Shown: one piece after another, positions 14,268-14,899 of the stretch
Numbering within the stretch: position 1 is the stretch's first letter
Layout: each line of letters begins with the position of its first letter
DNA from: JAZSMJ01 sp045535815
Lineage (GTDB): Bacteria; Bacillota; Clostridia; Oscillospirales; CAG-272
Direction of reading: 5' to 3'
DNA: 14,899 nucleotides
NCBI GenBank assembly: GCA_045535815.1
Contig: JAZSMJ010000028.1
Location: 1 to 14,899 of the forward strand
Made by a program: the position numbers and the translations under genes
Notes under the pieces: generated by a model
Told to the model about the DNA's origin: nothing
Seen by the model: the letters and a program-made list of their open reading frames with translations, nothing else
The model's database searches: none

Positions 14268-14899
14268 TTATTCAGCTGCGGGAGCTTCTTCTGCTGCTTC
14301 TTCAGCTGCGGGAGCCTCTGCGAGCTGTTCGCCCTGCTTGCCTTCGATAACTGCGTCAGCAAGAACAGAAGAGATGAGCTTTATCGCACGGATAGCGTCA
14401 TCGTTTCCGGGGATAACGTAATCAGCATCATCGGGATCGCAGTTTGTATCTACTATAGCTACTACCGGGATACCGAGCTTTTTAGCTTCGAGAACCGCAT
14501 TCTTTTCCTTGCGGGGGTCAACTATGAACATAGCGGCAGGAAGCTCTGTCATTGTCTTGATACCGCCGTAGTTCTTTTCGAGATCGTTCATTTCCTTAAC
14601 GAGAGATGCAACTTCCTTCTTGGGAAGAAGATCGAACGTGCCGTCTTCCTGCATCTTTTCGAGGCTGTTAAGTCTTGCTATACTCTTCTTGATGGTCTTG
14701 AAGTTTGTAAGCATACCGCCGGGCCAACGAACGTTAACGTAATACATACCTGCTCTGAGCGCTTCTTCCTTGATAGCGTCAGCGGCCTGCTTCTTTGTTC
14801 CTACGAAAAGGATGTTTCCGCCTGCTACGGCTGTGTCGCGTACGAACATATACGCTTCATCGAATTTCTTTACAGTCTTCTGAAGGTCTATAATATAGA
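14268..14899 (-). CDS. rpsB: Ribosomal protein S2, N-terminus cut off by window edge
   Basis: Component of the small ribosomal subunit. About 209 C-terminal residues are present; the frame stays open to the window edge, where IIDLQKTVKKFDEAY followed by FVRDTAVAGGNILFVGTKKQ matches the region after the first quarter of S2. Further S2 hallmarks are RWPGGMLTNFKTI, AAMFIVDPRKEKNAVLEA and VVAIVDTNCDPDDADYVIPG. The internal ATG at 14849 is not the true start. The last 17 or so residues form an acidic Ala/Glu/Pro tail (EAPAAEEAAEEAPAAE) beyond the conserved domain, as in many Gram-positive S2 proteins. A 47-base gap separates it from tsf, the conserved order of this pair. Confidence 0.97.
   Translation of the reverse strand, partial: YIIDLQKTVKKFDEAYMFVRDTAVAGGNILFVGTKKQAADAIKEEALRAGMYYVNVRWPGGMLTNFKTIKKSIARLNSLEKMQEDGTFDLLPKKEVASLVKEMNDLEKNYGGIKTMTELPAAMFIVDPRKEKNAVLEAKKLGIPVVAIVDTNCDPDDADYVIPGNDDAIRAIKLISSVLADAVIEGKQGEQLAEAPAAEEAAEEAPAAE

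Noticed and set aside
13750..14350. Plus-strand open frames of 164 and 196 codons over tsf and rpsB
   Set aside because: They are antisense to tsf and rpsB, whose families are certain; there is no RBS or recognisable protein.

Overview
The window looks like part of a chromosome from a low-to-mid GC anaerobic Firmicute, most likely a Ruminococcus-like member of the Oscillospiraceae (Clostridia). The grounds are strong GGAGG ribosome binding sites, GTG and TTG starts, Clostridia-type variants of the aromatic enzymes, and a secreted protein with a type I dockerin, the cellulosome attachment module of such gut bacteria. The species cannot be named from the sequence alone.

Layout: (1) 1-665, minus strand, the 5' part of a sodium:neurotransmitter symporter (NSS) family transporter that runs off the left edge. 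(2) 666-1116, a divergent control region. It holds a near-consensus promoter (827-855), a 32-codon leader ORF with six Phe and six Tyr codons and no Trp (882-980), and a rho-independent terminator (1025-1060). The end of the leader ORF can pair with the loop and inner stem of that terminator, so this has the parts of a ribosome-mediated attenuator. (3) 1117-9153, eight tightly packed or overlapping genes in the order aroF, tyrA, aroB, aroA, aroC, pheA, an aroE-aroK fusion, aroQ, closed by a terminator at 9158-9191. Together they encode all seven shikimate steps from DAHP to chorismate, plus the branches to phenylpyruvate and 4-hydroxyphenylpyruvate. No tryptophan-branch gene is present, which fits a leader that counts only Phe and Tyr.

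(4) 9192-9498, a second control region. An extended -10 promoter (9212-9239) would start an RNA exactly at the foot of a long imperfect hairpin (9246-9391). A terminator follows (9416-9444), with a competing antiterminator (9390-9436) and a possible 10-bp loop-to-linker pseudoknot. This has the form of a riboswitch-like attenuator that I cannot assign to a known class. (5) 9499-13224, a secreted 1241-residue protein with Listeria-Bacteroides (InlB B-type) repeats, two of which are split by large beta-rich insertions. It ends in a module typical of those preceding dockerins and a two-repeat dockerin. (6) 13243-13277, a bidirectional terminator, then on the minus strand tsf (EF-Ts) and the 5'-truncated rpsB (ribosomal protein S2), the classic rpsB-tsf pair.

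The strongest candidates for undescribed biology are the two different attenuators: a Phe/Tyr leader-peptide attenuator on a whole aromatic supra-operon in a Firmicute, and an unassigned structured leader upstream of a dockerin protein. The nested repeat architecture of that protein is the third.
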